A stretch of 64,000 nucleotides of DNA from contig CM029369.1 of the NCBI GenBank assembly GCA_017165825.1, positions 4,291,985 to 4,355,984 of the forward strand, read 5' to 3'. The notes under the pieces were generated by a model that saw only the letters and a list, made by a program, of their open reading frames with translations, was not told where the DNA came from and did no database searches. The translations under genes were made by a program, and so were the position numbers. Numbering within the stretch: position 1 is the stretch's first letter; each line of letters starts with the position of its first letter. This DNA comes from Hepsetus odoe. Lineage: Eukaryota > Chordata > Actinopteri > Characiformes > Hepsetidae. Shown one piece after another: positions 1 through 12,315 of this stretch.

Positions 1-861
1 AAAGTCATAGGACTGATTGGCTGTTTCAGCACTTCCTGACTGGTGCTCGCAGGCGAAGTCACGGTTAAACTCGCATGAACTATTTACTGCCACTGCTTCG
101 GAAGCTTTATGCGTAAATAAGAAAAACAGCCTAGATTGGAAAACTGGAAATGGCATATCAGTGGGGACCCAGTGTTCCCCATCAGGCATTCACTTCAGTC
201 ACACTCCTGAGATATACCTGACAGACAGACAGATCAGATAGATAGATGGATAAAGTGAAAGCCTGATAGATGGATAGACAGATAGATCGCCAGACAGACA
301 AACAGATAGATAGATAGATGGATGGATGGATGGACAGACAGAGAGACAGTTAGGTAGATAGACAGATCCTGCAGGAAAGATCTGAAAGAACGCAGCTGTG
401 CTCAATCAGCCGAACCGACTCTTTTGGGCTCCTGTGTTTAGAAACCCAACGTTCCTGCACACGTGTTCAGTCCATCCTCACTTAACACAGCTTTCAAACA
501 GAGGGGGGACACAGAGGTTACAGAGAAAAACAGACTAAAATACTTTGCATAAAACATGAGCACTGCAACTGAAACCATCACGGCAACTTCATCTGGCTTT
601 GTAGTCTCTCGTGGAGAAGATCCACATAAACCTGGCAGATACTGGAGCTCCAAATTCAAATGCTTTTTAACTACTGAACCACAATTAGCATGGAAATGAA
701 AATCAAAATCTGTGGAATCAGCACTTGAAAGCCTTTTGCCTTGCATGCATGAACCTCTTTTTCCATCTTGCCTTTGTGAGCACACGCACATCATTCCAAA
801 GTCTCGGTTTATTCCCACCGGGAGTCTGAATTGCTGCTGCAAGCTTTTTTACGCCTTGTGT
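1..861. other. Unique sequence with GATA-type microsatellite
   Basis: No gene was recognised. Apart from the tetranucleotide tract near 219-367, the sequence looks single-copy. A minus-strand frame of 134 codons at 438-842 shows no recognisable motif and no splice context, so it is treated as chance. Confidence 0.5.
219..367. repeat. GACA/GATA/GATG compound microsatellite
   Basis: Imperfect 4-bp repeats run through this interval, moving between GACA, GATA and GATG units. The short cysteine- and serine-rich frames reported across it come from the repeat and are not genes. Confidence 0.9.
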
Positions 862-1088
862 TTAGGGCGTTGGCCACAGAATCGGAAGATTGTGGGTTCA
901 AACCCCTTTAGGTAGGTTGCTCTGAGGTTCCCTTGAGCAAGGTACCGTCCCCGTCACTGCTCCCCGGGCACTTTCATAGCTGTGTGTGTTTGTGCAAGAG
1001 TTCAGTGCAGAGGTCCAAATTCGTTGCGGTTCACCGTGTGCTGTGCTGTGTGTTCTCACAATGACAAGAATAGTCACTTTCACTTTTT
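862..1088 (+). mobile_element. tRNA-derived SINE (main family), 5' part eroded
   Basis: The sequence keeps the B-box-like GGTTCAAACCC, the conserved middle (CTTGAGCAAGGTACCGTCCC then CTGCTCCCCGGGCAC) and the 3' end ACAATGACAAGAATAGTCAC followed by TTTCACTTT. The same order recurs about twenty times in the window, which defines the family. The tRNA-like head is shortened, so this copy probably lacks a working internal promoter. Confidence 0.88.
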
Positions 1089-3320
1089 ATGCTTCTATGA
1101 CACAAAAAAAAAAAATCATCACTTTTCTTTTTCCTTTTTAAAAAATTATTTTAATGCAGCTCGGACCTATTTCTATATGCATGGACTAAATCCACACCGT
1201 ACGGGAATAAACTATTCCTCATCTCATTCTGAATGTCCACTGTGGTCACATGTTTGCGAGCTCCTGATGGTGTATGTTCATGGCAGATTCTTGAAATGAT
1301 GTACGAAAACAGCACCCTCTTGTGGAGGAACATCAGACTGCTGAATGTGAGTGACCCAGTATGTGAAAAGCAGCATTTAGTGACATAGTGGAGGCTGTAA
1401 ATGAAAGAATTAACATGCATATGATTTAATATTGATTAGTAAATCCTAAAAGGACAGCGATTGCTGGTAGAAAAAAACAGGCTTACATCAAAACCCTCGT
1501 TGTTACACACAATTTAAACTCCGTTTATAACCTAGTGCATGCATTAGGACTGTCATGAGAAAGCATATACTCATTTACAAACCTGCTGTGAATATGAATT
1601 GCCACTGTAGGCAGTCTGTATGATCATAATGCGTGTCATACACAACAAAATAATTGGTAGTTTATCTGATTGCTAATATAATCCACAGTGACAGCTTTAA
1701 TATCTGTGAAGATTCTGCTGGCGCACACATTCTGCTCTCAGCAGCCAGGCTTGGAGAAATACATTTCCTCATGTCTGTTTGGCTTAAATCCTAAACGTAG
1801 CACCTGCTGAAAATTCCACTTGTGGAAAAGAAGCTGCAGTTTTCTCAACAGTGGGCCGTTCGTTCAAGTGGTGCCAAGACCGTAGGCTCTTATTACGCGC
1901 TATGTCTGCATCTCAACTCATTATGCCTTCTCTCAGGATTCGATTCTAATTGAATTAGCAAAGACAAGGGGGCAGCATGGCCTAAACAAAGAAACGCACG
2001 AACAAATGACACGCAACCAACAAATGAGCAACATGATGTTCAAACATGTGTCTGCGTAGGACATTATACACAAAGGACCAATGAATTGGAACGAAAAAGT
2101 GATTTTAACATGAATATAGGTGACGATCACAACGTTGATGCAGATTAAAAATGTTTTTAATGTAAAACCTTTAGTGTCCCTGTGAATCAAAATTGCTTTC
2201 ATCTTATAAAAACTCTCTCTAAAGAAGGTTCCCGGCAATGGGCGATAAAAAGATACGTTTTAATCTAAAATGTGGTTAAAAATGTGTTTTAAATTTAGTT
2301 TAAATAATTCAGCAAATTCTCAACTCAAGATTGGAGATTCTCCACAAGGGGGAGTTTTTTTAAACGAGTGACAGCTGAAAAGGTTGGACTGAAACTTTGT
2401 AGATGCTGAAAAGGTTTAGCCAAATTAAATTATTGTTATCTGGGGGGTTGGGTGTGTTGCACACTTAAATTTTGGGGTATTGTGAGATGCTGCTGAGGGG
2501 AAAGTAGGTGGGTGGGGTTTTTCAGCTATCAAATTTGTGTTGACTGGGGTGGGAGGGGTGTAAATAATGTGGACCCACTGTTTTAATTTAGTGAGGCAGG
2601 GGATTCTTCACTTTTCAGTTTGGCAGAGGTTAACAAGGGGGATTGCACTCCTCCCTTAAACCCCCTACTCCTCACAGCACTCAAATCCCTTTATGCATCA
2701 TTGAAAGAGAGGAAACCCACACCAGCAGGAGCTGACAAATACATAGCTGCATGAACATGAGCTGAATACTCTAAGGCATAAGGTGTGCCCATGAAGAAAA
2801 CTTGCCTATCAAATAAAAAAAAGCTTGATCTCAAGGATAAGAAACGGGGCAGAGAGCAAAAAAGCTGCTCTAATAATATTTAGTTAAAATAACTGAAGGA
2901 TCAGCAACAGAAAAAAGTAAAAACTCATCAGAATCAGAACAACTTTCCTGATCCGAGGGAAACCGCTGTGCCACTAGTCAAACTTCTGTGATTAGCTGGC
3001 TTAAGATGAACCCGGAGTCACAAGCTAACAACACAATTAAACGCCCATAGCAGCGTGGAAATCAGCAGAAGGCAGAATGTTTTAAACAGCTGTATAATTA
3101 TTCAATTAAAGAATGATCACTAGTACAGCTGTGCTGAAGGAACCCACGTGTGAACATGTGTAACAGATCGGAGGATGAATGGCTCACCAAAGCTGTGTTT
3201 GTGGAATTGTCCGAAAACCTCAGATGTTTCCTCACTCATTTAATTGCCTCTTCAGAGTCCCTGGAACCGTGGCTTCCCTAAAGAGGAGGAAAGGAAAATA
3301 TTCTTTCAAAGGAATGTCTA
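1089..3320. other. AT-rich unique sequence, no gene seen
   Basis: This is 2.2 kb with no recognised gene. Small features are a G-rich stretch of GGGG-type runs around 2440-2560 and, at about 2926-2970, a short match to a LINE 3'-end type (TCAGAATCAGAACAACTTTC then CTGATCC). Frames up to 101 codons show no protein motifs. Confidence 0.5.
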
Positions 3321-3532
3321 ATTCGATTCCCACCCCAGTAGGTTGCCCTGAGGTACCCTTGAGCAAGGTACCGTCCCCGTCACTGCTCCCCGGGCACTTT
3401 CAATAGCTGTCCACTGCTGCACGGTGTTTGTGTGCATGGGTTAAAAGCAGAGGTCCAATTTCATTGTGGTTCACTGTGTGCGGTGCGGTGACCTGGAAAT
3501 GACAAGGGTTGTCACTTTCACTTCACTTTTTT
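3321..3532 (+). mobile_element. tRNA-derived SINE, 5'-truncated in the B box
   Basis: The copy begins at ATTCGATTCCCACC, inside the tRNA-like B box, then is nearly intact to GTCACTTTCACTTCAC. It is closer to the family consensus than most copies, so the truncation probably happened during insertion and not by later decay. Confidence 0.9.
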
Positions 3533-3764
3533 CACTAATGTGGCAAACAATGGACAACAGCTTCTGGGGACCCGCAGTAACTGATCTCAGTGGGATCATT
3601 ATTAGCTTTTTTTTGTTTTTGGGTCAAAATATTGCTTCTAAAAGCATTTAGAATATCTGAATATCCTCTGCTGTGCAGCTTTCAAACCTCCATATCGTTT
3701 GGTCTTAACATGATGTGAAATCTTAAAAGCAGCCTGTTCTACATTCACTGCTTTGAAAACCAAC

Positions 3765-3820
3765 ACATTTGCAAATATCTAGCAATCCAGCCAATAACAG
3801 CTTAGCCCCGCCCATTTACA
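3765..3820 (+). repeat. Dispersed repeat Y, copy 1
   Basis: The segment with CATTTGCAAATATCT, then ATCCAGCC and TTAGCCCCGCCCAT, also occurs at 6290-6345 in the same order with few differences. It is probably a fragment of an unidentified dispersed element. Confidence 0.6.
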
Positions 3821-4719
3821 CCAAAACTATAAGGAGTGTTTCAGCCCAGACCGTTTTAGGCACAACGCACTGCAGCCAATCAGATTAAAGAGAACGCTCA
3901 TGTAAGTCTTGGGTGCAGTGGCAAAATGAGCCTGTTTAGTGATAAGGGATAAAGAGAGGAAGAAAATGGTAAGTAAAAAGAAAAAAAGTTGAAAAAAAAG
4001 GTTTCATCCAGATAAATTTCACTCCCCCGAGGTGTAAACTGCATGTGTACTTTGAAAGGTAATATGGTCTTTAAATGAGTTTTAAAAGTTACACCTTCCC
4101 AAGGGATAGAGGAATATTTAATATTATCATATAATATATAATAATATATCATATTATATATACAAATAATATTTGACAGCATGAAAATAAAATAGACAAG
4201 GTGGAATTTTCTATACGTTTCTGATGACTAATAAGGACAAGCAATACGATGATAGTCATCGTTTTTTTTTTATCAGTTCTCAAAAAAATTATATATATTG
4301 AGGTACCGTCAGTAACACTGACCAGCTGATTCTATACAGAAAGAGCATCATTAGTCCTGCTGAACCGGATTTAGTGCACTAGATTTAGACTAGATTTAGA
4401 GCAGTGTGTGAGATGCTGATAAAAAAATAAAAATTAAAAAAATTAAACATTAAATTCATATATTTGCGGAACTACTGAATTCTTTTCATTTCTTAGGTTT
4501 CTGAAAAAAAGGCACATTTCATGACATCGTATACTGTGAATATTTTGAATATCGAGATATTATACATATCGCCCACCTTAAGAAACTAATATAAATGTGA
4601 GCACAAGGGTTTGGCCCTTTTTAGATTAATGATAATGTAGTTCCTTTTAAAAGTATCCTGGGAAAATGTTCCTTTGCTTTTGTCTTTTGCACACTCCGTT
4701 TCCTCAAGTGGGTTGGTTT

Positions 4720-4722
<3 letters not shown>

Positions 4723-4760
<38 letters not shown>
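4723..4760. repeat. (CA)n microsatellite
   Basis: An uninterrupted CA dinucleotide tract of about 19 units. Confidence 0.95.
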
Positions 4761-4761
<1 letters not shown>

Positions 4762-6289
4762 CAGCTTCCTCTCCTCCAGTAGTGTCAAATTTGCATTTAT
4801 CTAATTACAATAACTATCCATGTGAAACAGCAGCTGACATTCACTGTCATGCCTCTGTGCTGGTTTGATCAGACTGAAATGAGTCACCAAACTTCAGGTG
4901 ACACTACAATGAAACCTCTTGTCTTCATGAGGGAATCTGACACACTAATGGTTTCCAAAGCCCATGGGCTCACACGCTGGAAGCCATAAACAAAAATCGA
5001 ACACACAAACCATCAGTGCAGGGAGCGATGATTTACAGACAGTCCTGCTCTTTACTGTAAAATCACCAGGACCGCAGATGAGAGTCGGCAGCCTCTAGAG
5101 TTTGATGGATAATCGAATTAAACCCTTTAGAAAAATGTATATCAACTAAGTGTAACTTCTCATCCAACAGTCCTTCTGAAATCAAGAGTATGATTAGGGG
5201 ACCTTGTCCTTCTATGCTGTTCTGCAAAGGCCTAAGGCTGGGCGGATTTGATTGTATTCAGCTGAGAGAACAAATAGCGGTGCTGATGTTGGACGATGAG
5301 TTCTGGATTACCTCACTTTGGCTCATCTCAAAAGGTAGAGAAGACAGTTCCATTACACCAGAGGACTCAAATCCACTTCAGGGCCCAATGCCGGCTTCAG
5401 GGATGGTGAGTTTCTGCACAAATGATGTGTGAATCAATAAATTGTGAGCAATGGGTGCACATAAAGAATGGTGTCTAGATACTTTTGGACATATATACGA
5501 GTATCTAAAAACTTTGTCAAATAAGAGTTTTGCTCATAGACTGCAGCCTTGGCAGTTGGTGGATTCGAAACCCAGGTTTTAGTCTGACAGGTTCTGAGAG
5601 TGATGGAGCAGAAGGAGCTGAGAGCAGCAGAACTTGTCACAGATTTGATCTGAAATGGAAATGCACATCCCTGCGGGTCGTTTTCATACCATAGACAACA
5701 GTTTGACACATATACCTTTACGCACGGTTTCACTCGCATCGCCCCTGTGAGGGCAAGACACAAGCTCATTAAAGCAGATGGTGAAGAACCTTTAAAAGAG
5801 TATTTACTGACATCACTGCTCGCTTGAGGAATGGTGGTAATAAAATAACATACTGGTATTTAACACTAGGATGGGAACATCTGGGTGCACTAACAAGGGC
5901 TTGGAGGATCCGGGGTTTCGCAACAGCAGGAAAACTGCCAAGAGCGGCAGCATATCCGATGCAACGACATCATATTTGGGGGAAAAAAGTGAAAAATGCA
6001 GAATTCAAAATTTACAAACAGAGGTGCAGAGGGAAACGGTGAGATGACAATGACTCATGCTTTACTCTGTATGAGAATTATTCGACTGCTATCGGTACGA
6101 TACATTTCTGCACTGTCAGAACGAAAAGAGACTCAACCTGGTGGGCATCACCATTCCAGAACAGGACAAGACAGACCAAAAAAATATCATTCCCTCTGAA
6201 TTGATAAATTTATTTATGTATGGTTATGAAAGTTGACTTTTTCCAGCTGATTTTAAATGAACTGCTTATTCTCTGCTGACATGCTTGCA

Positions 6290-6345
6290 ACGCATTTGCA
6301 AATATCTGCCTATCCAGCCTATAGCAGATTAGCCCCGCCCATATA
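6290..6345 (+). repeat. Dispersed repeat Y, copy 2
   Basis: This matches the segment at 3765-3820, including CATTTGCAAATATCT and TTAGCCCCGCCCAT. The copy runs into an AT tract and then a minus-strand SINE that appears to have landed in that tract. Confidence 0.6.
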
Positions 6346-6364
6346 TATATATATGTATATATAT
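6341..6364. repeat. (AT)n tract used as SINE target
   Basis: Alternating AT with one TG change. A similar CATATATATATTTTAG lies directly on the other side of the SINE at 6591-6606, which fits insertion into, or duplication of, an AT-rich target. Confidence 0.8.
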
Positions 6365-6592
6365 GAAAGCGACTATTCTTGTCATTGCGAGGTCACAGCA
6401 CAGCACACAGTGAACCACAATGAAATCAGACCTCTGCATTTAACCCATGCAATCACCGTGCAGCAGGGGGCAGCTATGAAAGCACCCAGGGAGCAGTGAT
6501 AGGGACGGTACCTTGCTCAAGGGCACCTCAAGGCAACTGATAAGGGGTTTGAACCCACAATCTTCCGACCCTGCTGCCAACTCCCTAACCAC
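6365..6592 (-). mobile_element. tRNA-derived SINE, near full length
   Basis: Read on the minus strand it runs from the head (GTTAGGGAGTTGGCAGCAGG) through GGTTCAAACCCC, the ACCTTGCTCAAGG/CCTTGAGCAAGGT core and the AATGACAAGAATAGTCGC end. Only the first bases of the head are missing. Confidence 0.92.
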
Positions 6593-9500
6593 ATATATAT
6601 ATTTTAGTTTAGACTATGCCATACATACTGGGCCGACAGTTTGATTAGATTTTTGATTAGAACTTTAATCTGTAACAACTTTCTACCTATTTTATCTTCT
6701 TAGGACAGTGATATGGTTTTTCTGCCTTTCTGTAATGATGTAGCCAGTCCTACAGCAGAATGTTCTGGGTCAAGCCCTCTAGCCTCCCTAAGCTCTTCAG
6801 GCCAAGCGTCTGTCACAGCCCCAGTGCCAGAACACTGCCAGGGGTAGATAAGAGCTTCAGGAGCAGCCTGAGAGAGCCAGGCACACACAGCTTGGAGGAG
6901 TCTCCGGGGCTAAGCCTACAAGACCAAACACAGCCTTTCTGTCCATTAAACCAGCTACACACACTCGATCCAAACCTCAGGGGTGAAGCCGCCGAATCGT
7001 CCGTCTCTGACCAAGCTGGGACTGAGATCGTCCTGTTCAGGCGAGGCTTTGCAGGGATGTTTTGGAGAACTAATTACCCAATCTCTCCCCAAACATAGAC
7101 AATAATTGCTGTCTGCTTCTTTTGTCGGGATTGGAACTGGGATGCCAACAAGCCTGGTTTGAAATATTTGGATGAAAACCTCAGACTGGTTTCGTACAGC
7201 CCGTCTTCCCTTTTCAGCAGATTTGACTCTGCGTTTCCCCTCGGCTATAGCGTCCCTTCTTATTCTTTCTTCCTACTTTCACATCCTTAAAGTCGGCGGA
7301 TCTGAGTCACATACTCATGTTGGCAGGATTAAGCACAAAGGTCCGTGCCTGGGAACAAAATAGTGAATTAACAGTTTCAGAAGAGGACAGTTTAGTGCAG
7401 CCAAAAGGACATTTAGACCCAGTCTGACTGCCCCTAGGAACCAAGCGACAACAGTTCCAGTAAAAATCCCTACACACAAATACACAATACATACTCAATA
7501 CGAGATGACAACTCTCAGAGTTTTGATTATTGGTGGAGAAATGGTGGAGGCAGAGAAACAGAGGGTGTCAATCTTGGCAGCGAGAGGAAACCTTGGTGGA
7601 AAACCATGGAATGAGTAAGAATAATATCAGTTTTAAAGGAGGAGAAAGGTGTTTGAATGCATTTAAGTCTGAGTGTCTGCTTCCATTGGACCAATACGGC
7701 TGGATCTCGTTATTAAAGAGGTCTGCTGCATTTCTCATTTCATGACTTTGTTTGATTTGTGACTTTGAAAAGTTCTGAACTTAGGCTCACACTCCAATTC
7801 TCCACTTTGGCTTTTACTTAAACGGACGCAAGGGGTTTAATGGACATTTCCAAAGTGTTCCTCAGTTTTACAACTTCAGTGGCATCCTTAATGAATCAGA
7901 GTCTGATAAAAAATGATTAGAATACATCAGAGGAGATTCGATTAGATTTAACTTGGTCACCGAGCAGGTACAGAGCCTAGGAAATGCATTTTGCATCTAA
8001 CCAGAAGTTTAAAGGATAGTATACATACAGTGGGGCTGTTTGTTAAAGCTCGTACAGTGTTATAGACAATGAAACTAATATAAATACGTTATGCATAGAA
8101 ATAAAATGGGCAGAATAAAAGAGGAAACGTGTATACATAGGTGTTATGTACAGTTTGAACAAATATGAGCAGAAAATAACCTCACTGCTGGATTTGGAAG
8201 CCATTACGAGCTTCATAAGCCAGGGGAATGTGTCAAAATGTTCAAAATCCAGGATTTTCATCCACAAATCAGCAATAATGATGTAACATTCAGCAAGTAG
8301 TCTCTAGCTAACATGAAATCAATTTTTAATGCATGTTATGAAGAAAAAGTCCATTGAAGATTTATATATTTTTAATCTTTTAGACTTCATTATATGAAAA
8401 GAACTCACTTTGGACATTTGGGCAGCCGGTGAGTTTAGGAAATGTCTCATATATCTTCATTTTGAGGACCGCGTAGCACTAACACTTGGACCAACCCTTC
8501 TATCTCAACAAGAACAGAGACCCCATACCTCTAATGCTGAAGGCTTAGTGGTAGGGGCAAGGGGTGATGGGATTGGCACAGACTAACCATGGCCAATGCC
8601 GCCCATAACAAACACACATCACTTCAAAATAAGAACGATAGCATCCAATAAAGGACAAGATATTCCTGAATGATGTGGAAAGGTAAGGGATAGATAAAAG
8701 GCAAAGCTTCTTGCTAAAAACAGACAGACAGGCTTTTACCGAGAGCACCGATTCCATTAACTGTTGTTCCTCTAGAGCACAAATATTAGAGAGCCTCCCT
8801 AATTCCTTCGGTGCGCACTGAGACAGGGTGGATGGATAAAGAGGTGGAGGCTACATTACTGCTTGACCCAGTTAGAAATAATTGATTCCATGTGTCAACC
8901 GAGCCAAGTTAAGTTGAACAATAATTCTAGGGAGCAGAGTGGAATTAATCAGCCTCCAGCTCAGCAGGCACAGGAACCTCAGTCTGACAGGAGAACGGGG
9001 AAAAAGAGTCGCCACGTTTGTATTATTGATTAAGACATACATGTAGTCTGAGCACTTCGCCGAAGTGTGTCTCTTTAGGGAGCTTAAAGCGGGACACGGA
9101 GGCTGGCATTACGAATCAGACACCAGGGCCAAACCTTGCACCAATAGGAGCGTGAATCTGTGGTCACATGTAAATTATTGAATCCCAGTTCTCTGTTTCA
9201 AATCACACACACACACACACACTTTATCATGGAAAACAGCAAGGTAGGCGACATGCAGGCTGATGTCAGCTCCGTCAAAAGCAGGATTAGCTCAGACATA
9301 CCCGCGATTTTCTCAGTCCTAGACTGGATTAGCTCAGCAATAGCTAGTTTGAGCTTTAACATGAAGCGCATGGCACATGTCACTAATGGATGCTCAAAGT
9401 TAACTTCAACTCATCTGTCTGTAAGCAGCCCCTGCAGCAGCAGCAGCGCTCGTATTGCCCTTTCTAAACCTTCCCCGTGCTGATAATCCAGAGAATTTAC

Positions 9501-10526
9501 AAACGGCAAACAGAAAGGACCTCCAAAACGTTGCCATCTGATATCTGTCATTATGTGAAGCAGCCGGCCTCTGATCCAAATCGGACATTCGTGTAGCCGC
9601 TCTGCATGGGAGAAATGTCTGGAGATGCAGAAGGCCATACACAATGAAACGGCCTGATCTGGGACGTGCAATGATCAGATGCTGAGGGAATGCAAACAGA
9701 CCTTTTAGGGGAAAAAGAAAGGAAAGAGGCCTCTTAAGTAGCTTGTGCACACTTGATATCATCTCTGGAGCCTGCAGAAAGTTTCTCACCGCGAGCAGCT
9801 TCTAAATCATATCAATCACCGTCTCGTCCTCACCGTCCTCTCAATATGAGCCCAGCATCAGCCAGCCAGCCAGCAAGCATCTCTTATTCATAATAGACAA
9901 ATAAAGCTCAATTTAGAGCGACTCATCATACGCCACCAACACTACGTGACAATATAGACATTTACAGACAGCTCGGCTGGTCCTGCATCCACAGCTGCAG
10001 TAATTCATGTTTTTCAAGTGTTACACATTATTTATTTGTCGGCCGTGGGATTTAAGGTGTTCTCGCCACCGAGTGCCGCAGGGAAAGAACTTGGAGAAGA
10101 CAGTGAGAAGGTGTTATATTTCAGCAGCCAGAAGCCATATATTCCAACAGTACTTTATCTTGAGTAATGGCAAGGTACACAGAGTACACAGTTAAAAATA
10201 GGTGCTGTCAAAGTCTGTGACAGCATAGGTGTATCAGACAGCTCTCACTTTCTGCACTAAAAGAAACGGTCCTAAAATGTCGAACATCATCTGGCGTTTT
10301 CCCCGACTGAGTCCCGATGATCCTTACTCACTTTACTCAACCAATTAACATCCCAATTTCCTGGTGAAAATAAAACACTTAGCGAACAGAAAGCACGAGT
10401 GTAATGGTTATTATGCGGTAGATCAAAAAGTGCCTGCAGTTCATCACTGGCGATCTGCAGCACTGTAATACGCAAATGTCTTGAACAGCCCGATTTCTTT
10501 TGCTTTTGCACGGGATCACTTTGTTG
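6593..10526. other. Unique sequence, no gene recognised
   Basis: 3.9 kb without a gene I can support. A plus-strand frame of 112 codons (6760-7098) and minus-strand frames at 9406-9789 contain no motif I recognise, and frames this long are expected by chance here. A CA tract lies at 9204-9222 and a CAG run near 9433-9447. Confidence 0.5.
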
Positions 10527-10660
10527 GTACAGAAATACTGTTTACTGTCAAACATGTCTTATATTTGGCATATTGAGAAGATGAAATGAAAATGGGAAAA
10601 AGCGTTTTAGCGCTTCAGGCTGCAAAGTGCCTAAAGACACAAGGTGTTCTAGAAAAACAA
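10527..10660 (+). repeat. Element X copy 1, left segment
   Basis: The order AAATACT...TGTCAAAC...TTTGGCATATTGAG then CAGGCTGCAAAGTGCCTAAA parallels 55808-55935. The continuation of the element is found about 680 bp further on at 11340-11500, while the two parts are nearly adjacent in the copy at 55.8-56.3 kb. The intervening DNA therefore looks inserted. Confidence 0.6.
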
Positions 10661-10769
10661 GCACCACCCAATCAGCAAGCAGCGTCACCAGTATACATTC
10701 GTTTACAGCATTTAGCACAAGCGGTTATCCAGAGCAGCGCACATTACCGTGCATGTCTGCACATCTGTA

Positions 10770-10978
10770 GCAGTGTTGGTTTCATGCTTAGGGACAAGGC
10801 ACAGGATTAGAAGGTCGTGGGTTTGAGTCACGAAGCAATTGGCTGCTCGTAGTTACCCTTGATCAAGTTACCGTCCCCATCTCTGCTCCCCGGGGGCTGA
10901 TTTTGGCTGTGTGGGTTTCATTTTGAAGGGTTTCACTATGTGCTGTGTTTCACAATGACAGTTTCTCACTTTCACTTC
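10770..10978 (+). mobile_element. tRNA-derived SINE, degraded
   Basis: Head (GCAGTGTTGGTTTCATGCTT), B-box-like GGTTTGAGTC, core CCTTGATCAAGTTACCGTCC and the end CACAATGACAG with CACTTTCACTT are all present but diverged. It lies between the two parts of element X copy 1. Confidence 0.82.
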
Positions 10979-11094
10979 ATAAACCCCATCACTGACAAGT
11001 CAACTTTTCATAAATTAAGTTTTTTTGGTTTTGTTTTGTTTATTTTGGGGAGAAAGAAAAGAAAATGGAAAAAGTGTATGGCTAATTAGGAAAA

Positions 11095-11330
11095 GTTGGT
11101 CTCCAAGGTATTCCTCGAACAGGTGTGTCTTCAGATGATGCTTAAAGACAGAAGGAACTCAGCAGTTCTGACCACAAGGGGAACTCAGTTCCACCACTGA
11201 GGAGTCTTGATGCACGTCTTCCTTGTCTTTGGAAGAATGGATTTTCAAGGTAAGCAGCTAGAAGATGAGTTATGCTGCATGAGAGCTGGCACCACTATAA
11301 TTATTATATTACAACTACTATATATCATAA
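11095..11330 (-). mobile_element. L2-like LINE 3' fragment
   Basis: On the minus strand the sequence encodes a diverged VVELSSP...SVFKHHLKTHLFEEY, which matches the C-terminal signature of teleost L2-type ORF2 proteins (WNSLP...FKxxLKTHLF), with an internal stop. The flanking GAGAGCTGGCACCACTATAA is also typical of such 3' regions. It sits inside element X copy 1. Confidence 0.6.
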
Positions 11331-11339
11331 TCACGGCCT

Positions 11340-11500
11340 GATCATCTGGAATCATCTGCTCCTGTTTCTTCACTGCTTCTTGTCTTAAGTTAGACACTTT
11401 GTTCTGCTTGAAGGTTCAGACGTAGATCACCGTGTGGATTAACCAACACAGAACTATCCAACTGCTCAGGTACAGAGACTGGACTGAACATGAGAAACAG
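11340..11500 (+). repeat. Element X copy 1, right segment
   Basis: About 155 bp here match 55962-56118 at roughly 96% by eye, from GATCATCTGGAATCATCTGC to GCTCAGGTACAGAGACTG. This is the clearest long duplicate in the window outside the named transposon families. Confidence 0.8.
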
Positions 11501-12178
11501 ACATTTTTTCTTGCTAAACAATACATTAAAATCCAAGAAAGACTGGCTGCTTTGGAGAAAAAAAAATGCAGAAATGAGGGATGGCTCAGTATTTTTTACA
11601 ATACTATATAAAATGAATATTGGTTGACATGTGAGATAAAGTTCCCCAGGGCAAACGATCTCAGTCTTTTTTTTTTCCCCCTTTGGATGAAATGATGAAT
11701 CTTGACATATTTACTGAAAGACTGGCCCTAATTCAGGCTGAAATGTCATTGTGATCAATAGGTTTCTTGGGTTTATTACCCCAGATGCTTCCCTCCCCTG
11801 AAACTTTCACCAGCTCCTAGGTGATTCCAAGGTGTTCCCAGGCCAGCCATGATATACTGTCTTCCCAGTATGTCCTGGATCCGCCCCATGGTGTCTCGCC
11901 AGTTGGTCTTGCCAGGAAACAAATCCACTGGGAGGCGTCCTGAGCAGATGCACAAAGCACCTCAACTTGCTTATTTTAATGCAGTGGAACAGCAGCTCTG
12001 CTCCAAACTCCTCCAGGATGTCCAAACTACTAACCCGAATCCCTGAGGCTGCACCCAGCTACCCAGTGGATTAAACTCATCTCTGCTGCTTGTATCCACA
12101 AATCTTCTCACTGTTTTGGTGTCTACACCGAGCTCATTGGTTTCAACTAAGATCGATTGGTAAATTGAGAGCCTTGAC
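11501..12178. other. Unique sequence, no gene
   Basis: No motif-bearing frame was seen. Short frames on both strands around 11807-12046 overlap each other and show no recognisable domain. Confidence 0.5.
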
Positions 12179-12223
12179 CGATCCAGGGACCTAGTCCCTA
12201 AACACTAGGCCACCACTGCCCCT
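12179..12223 (-). mobile_element. SINE head fragment
   Basis: On the minus strand: AGGGGCAGTGGTGGCCTAGT, GTTTAGGGACTAGGTCCCTG and the start of GGATCG. This is the tRNA-like head of the main SINE family without the body. Confidence 0.8.
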
Positions 12224-12243
12224 AAGTAATTGTTCAGACCTAA

Positions 12244-12315
12244 GTGAAAGTGAAAGTGATAACCCTAGTCATTGTGAAACTCAGCACAGCATTTTTTTTT
12301 TTTTTTTTTTTTTTT
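12244..12315 (-). mobile_element. SINE 3' tail fragment plus T24 run
   Basis: 12244-12291 is the minus-strand 3' end of the main SINE (GCTGAGTTTCACAATGAC, then CACTTTCACTT). 24 T residues follow at 12292-12315. Together with the isolated head at 12179-12223 this suggests two broken copies or one copy with its middle deleted and its order changed. Confidence 0.75.

Larger units (their letters stand above)
3533..6364. other. Unique sequence with small repeats
   Basis: No gene was recognised. It contains a dispersed repeat at about 3765-3820 that is shared with 6290-6345, AT-rich sequence around 4120-4170, a CA microsatellite at 4723-4760, and at 5455-5510 a short piece ending in TACTTTTGGACATATATACG that resembles the end of a common fish DNA transposon. 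Frames up to 111 codons have no motif. Confidence 0.45.

Noticed and set aside
438..842. 134-codon minus-strand frame
   Set aside because: No motif, no splice context, and low-information composition.
6760..7098. 112-codon plus-strand frame after a TTATCTTCTTAG acceptor-like site, possible exon
   Set aside because: No recognisable domain, no matching donor, and several frames of this length are expected by chance in 64 kb.
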